A stretch of 14,634 nt of DNA from an uncultured Lachnospiraceae bacterium (lineage in GTDB: Bacteria; Bacillota; Clostridia; Lachnospirales; Lachnospiraceae). The DNA is taken from the NCBI GenBank assembly GCA_946631935.1, contig CAMPAP010000084.1, forward strand, positions 1 to 14,634. The letters are read 5' to 3'. Positions 13,532 through 14,634 of the stretch are shown here, piece after piece. Made by a program: the position numbers and the translations under genes. The notes below the pieces were generated by a model, which saw only the letters and a list, made by a program, of their open reading frames with translations, ran no database searches and had not been told where the DNA came from. Position 1 is the first letter of the stretch, and each line of letters begins with the position of its first letter.

Positions 13532-14634
13532 AAATGCTTAAGCGCCTTGGCGGCATTTTTACACATAATCTTTGGCTCAAGCTTCTTGCCATAATCCTTG
13601 CGGTGATCATCTGGGTCATCGTTGCGCAGATCAATAATCCCGCAAGCACTGTCACATTCAGCAATATAAAGGTCACACTTTTAAATGCTGATATCCTTGA
13701 AAGTGAGGGAAAGATTTACCAGATCCTGGACAGGTCTGATGTTGTAAAGGTTACGGTAAAAGCACCCGAGTCCGTTGTCAGAACACTTTCCGCATCGGAT
13801 GTATCGGCTGTTGCGGATCTTTCCCAGGTTACAGCCCAGGGAACCGTCCCCATCGTTTATTCCCTTGACAGGGCAGAGAGCATCGTGGGAGATCATGATG
13901 AACTCCTTGTAAGCGTCGAGGATAAAGTAACAAAGTACGTTAATATCATGTATTGGACAAACGGAAGTGTCGGTGAAGACTGCGTCCTTGGAAAGGTTAA
14001 TCTTGACAGGAACAGACTTGAGATCTCAGGTCCCAGATCCGATATCGAAAAGGTTTCCTATGCCATGGTGGAGATAGATCTTGACGGAGCGGTCAAAACC
14101 ATTTCCGCGGACATGGAGCTTGCGCTCTTTGATTCGGAAGGAATGAAGGTTGAATCCGAAAACATTACAAAGCAGACGGATTACGTCACCACCACCGTCA
14201 CTGTCCTTTCAACAAGCGAGGTTCCCATCGTTGCTTATACTACGGGAACTCCTTCCGCAGGATATATTTTCGTGGATGAGATAGATGTTTCCCCTGCTAC
14301 CGTAAGGATCGCGGGAGATACATCCACGCTTTCCCATCTTCCTTATATAGAGATAACGGATCCCGTTGATATCACCGCGGCCAGAAACAATATCACCGCA
14401 ACATTTGATCTCAGCAATTATCTCCCTGCCGGTGTAAGCTTTGAGGATCCCAACTTTGATGATGAGATAACCGTTACCGCACATATTGAGAGAACGATTG
14501 AAAAGACGGTTTACCTTTCTCCTTTGAATGTCACCATATCGGATCTTCCTTCGGGGCTGACTGCAGAGGCGTATTCCACCGAGGATATCGCAGTTAAGCT
14601 CACGGGACTTGAGACGGATCTTAACGCCATAAGC
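13528..14634 (+). CDS. cdaR: CdaA regulatory protein CdaR (YbbR domains), 3'-truncated by the window edge
   Basis: Open through the last base: 369 codons with no stop. One N-terminal membrane helix, NLWLKLLAIILAVIIWVIVAQ (14-34), anchors an extracytoplasmic chain of YbbR repeats. The most typical visible one is VPIVAYTTGTPSAGYIFVDEIDVSPATVRIAG (232-263); others begin near 40, 138 and 328. CdaR binds CdaA in the membrane and modulates c-di-AMP synthesis. Its ATG overlaps the cdaA stop by 4 nt. AGGAGG (13511-13516) lies inside the cdaA 3' end, 11 nt upstream, a long spacing. A second ATG two codons on (13534) is an alternative start. YbbR proteins usually have several repeats and reach roughly 400-480 residues, so only the end is missing. 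Confidence 0.95.
   Translation, partial: MKMLKRLGGIFTHNLWLKLLAIILAVIIWVIVAQINNPASTVTFSNIKVTLLNADILESEGKIYQILDRSDVVKVTVKAPESVVRTLSASDVSAVADLSQVTAQGTVPIVYSLDRAESIVGDHDELLVSVEDKVTKYVNIMYWTNGSVGEDCVLGKVNLDRNRLEISGPRSDIEKVSYAMVEIDLDGAVKTISADMELALFDSEGMKVESENITKQTDYVTTTVTVLSTSEVPIVAYTTGTPSAGYIFVDEIDVSPATVRIAGDTSTLSHLPYIEITDPVDITAARNNITATFDLSNYLPAGVSFEDPNFDDEITVTAHIERTIEKTVYLSPLNVTISDLPSGLTAEAYSTEDIAVKLTGLETDLNAIS

Noticed and set aside
1..14634. CRISPR array, tRNA, rRNA, prophage or insertion sequence
   Set aside because: No spaced direct repeats, cloverleaf with CCA-type end, transposase or phage protein was seen on either strand by reading.

Overview
The window is a compact stretch in which every recognisable gene lies on the + strand. 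It looks like part of the core chromosome of a flagellated, low-to-moderate-GC Firmicute, most likely a Clostridia member of the Lachnospiraceae type (Butyrivibrio/Roseburia-like). That placement is inferred from three things: protein character (UvrA, Mbl, RecD2, CdaA and CdaR of Gram-positive type), purine-rich Shine-Dalgarno sites, and the gene order mbl followed by two FlgF/FlgG-type rod genes, known from Bacillus subtilis as mbl-flhO-flhP. No species is claimed.

Layout. Bases 1-2421 are the 3' part of uvrA; about 175 N-terminal residues lie upstream. It overlaps by 4 nt a family A/2 glycosyltransferase (2418-3242), and a second GT2 glycosyltransferase follows (3339-4190). The 96-nt gap between them holds an unusual in-frame 22-codon ORF. 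A 313-nt non-coding gap (4191-4503) carries a convincing intrinsic terminator and then a promoter with a consensus -10 box. It separates the repair/glycosyltransferase block from the next unit: mbl (4504-5502), flhO/flgF-like (5569-6345), flgG/flhP-like (6384-7202) and a stand-alone FlgJ-type rod-binding protein (7284-7706). A REP-like hairpin sits between flgG and the rod-binding gene. A probable terminator overlaps the end of this unit.

The next unit is recD2 (TTG start, 7783-10020), comF (9968-10711, overlapping recD2 by 53 nt) and a yvyF-type flagellar-operon zinc/HTH protein (10729-11136), followed by a strong GC-rich hairpin. The last block holds two uncharacterised membrane proteins (11208-11597 and 11618-12652), the diadenylate cyclase gene cdaA (12659-13531) and its regulator cdaR, which overlaps cdaA by 4 nt and runs off the window end.

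Themes: DNA repair and recombination (UvrA, RecD2, ComF), envelope and shape (Mbl, two glycosyltransferases, the CdaA/CdaR c-di-AMP module) and the flagellar rod (FlhO, FlgG, rod-binding protein, YvyF). I see no clear defence island, prophage, insertion sequence, tRNA, rRNA or CRISPR array. The least explained content is the two-gene membrane cassette ahead of cdaA, the in-frame cationic peptide between the glycosyltransferases, and the REP-like element inside the flagellar operon. None of these is demonstrated to be a new system.
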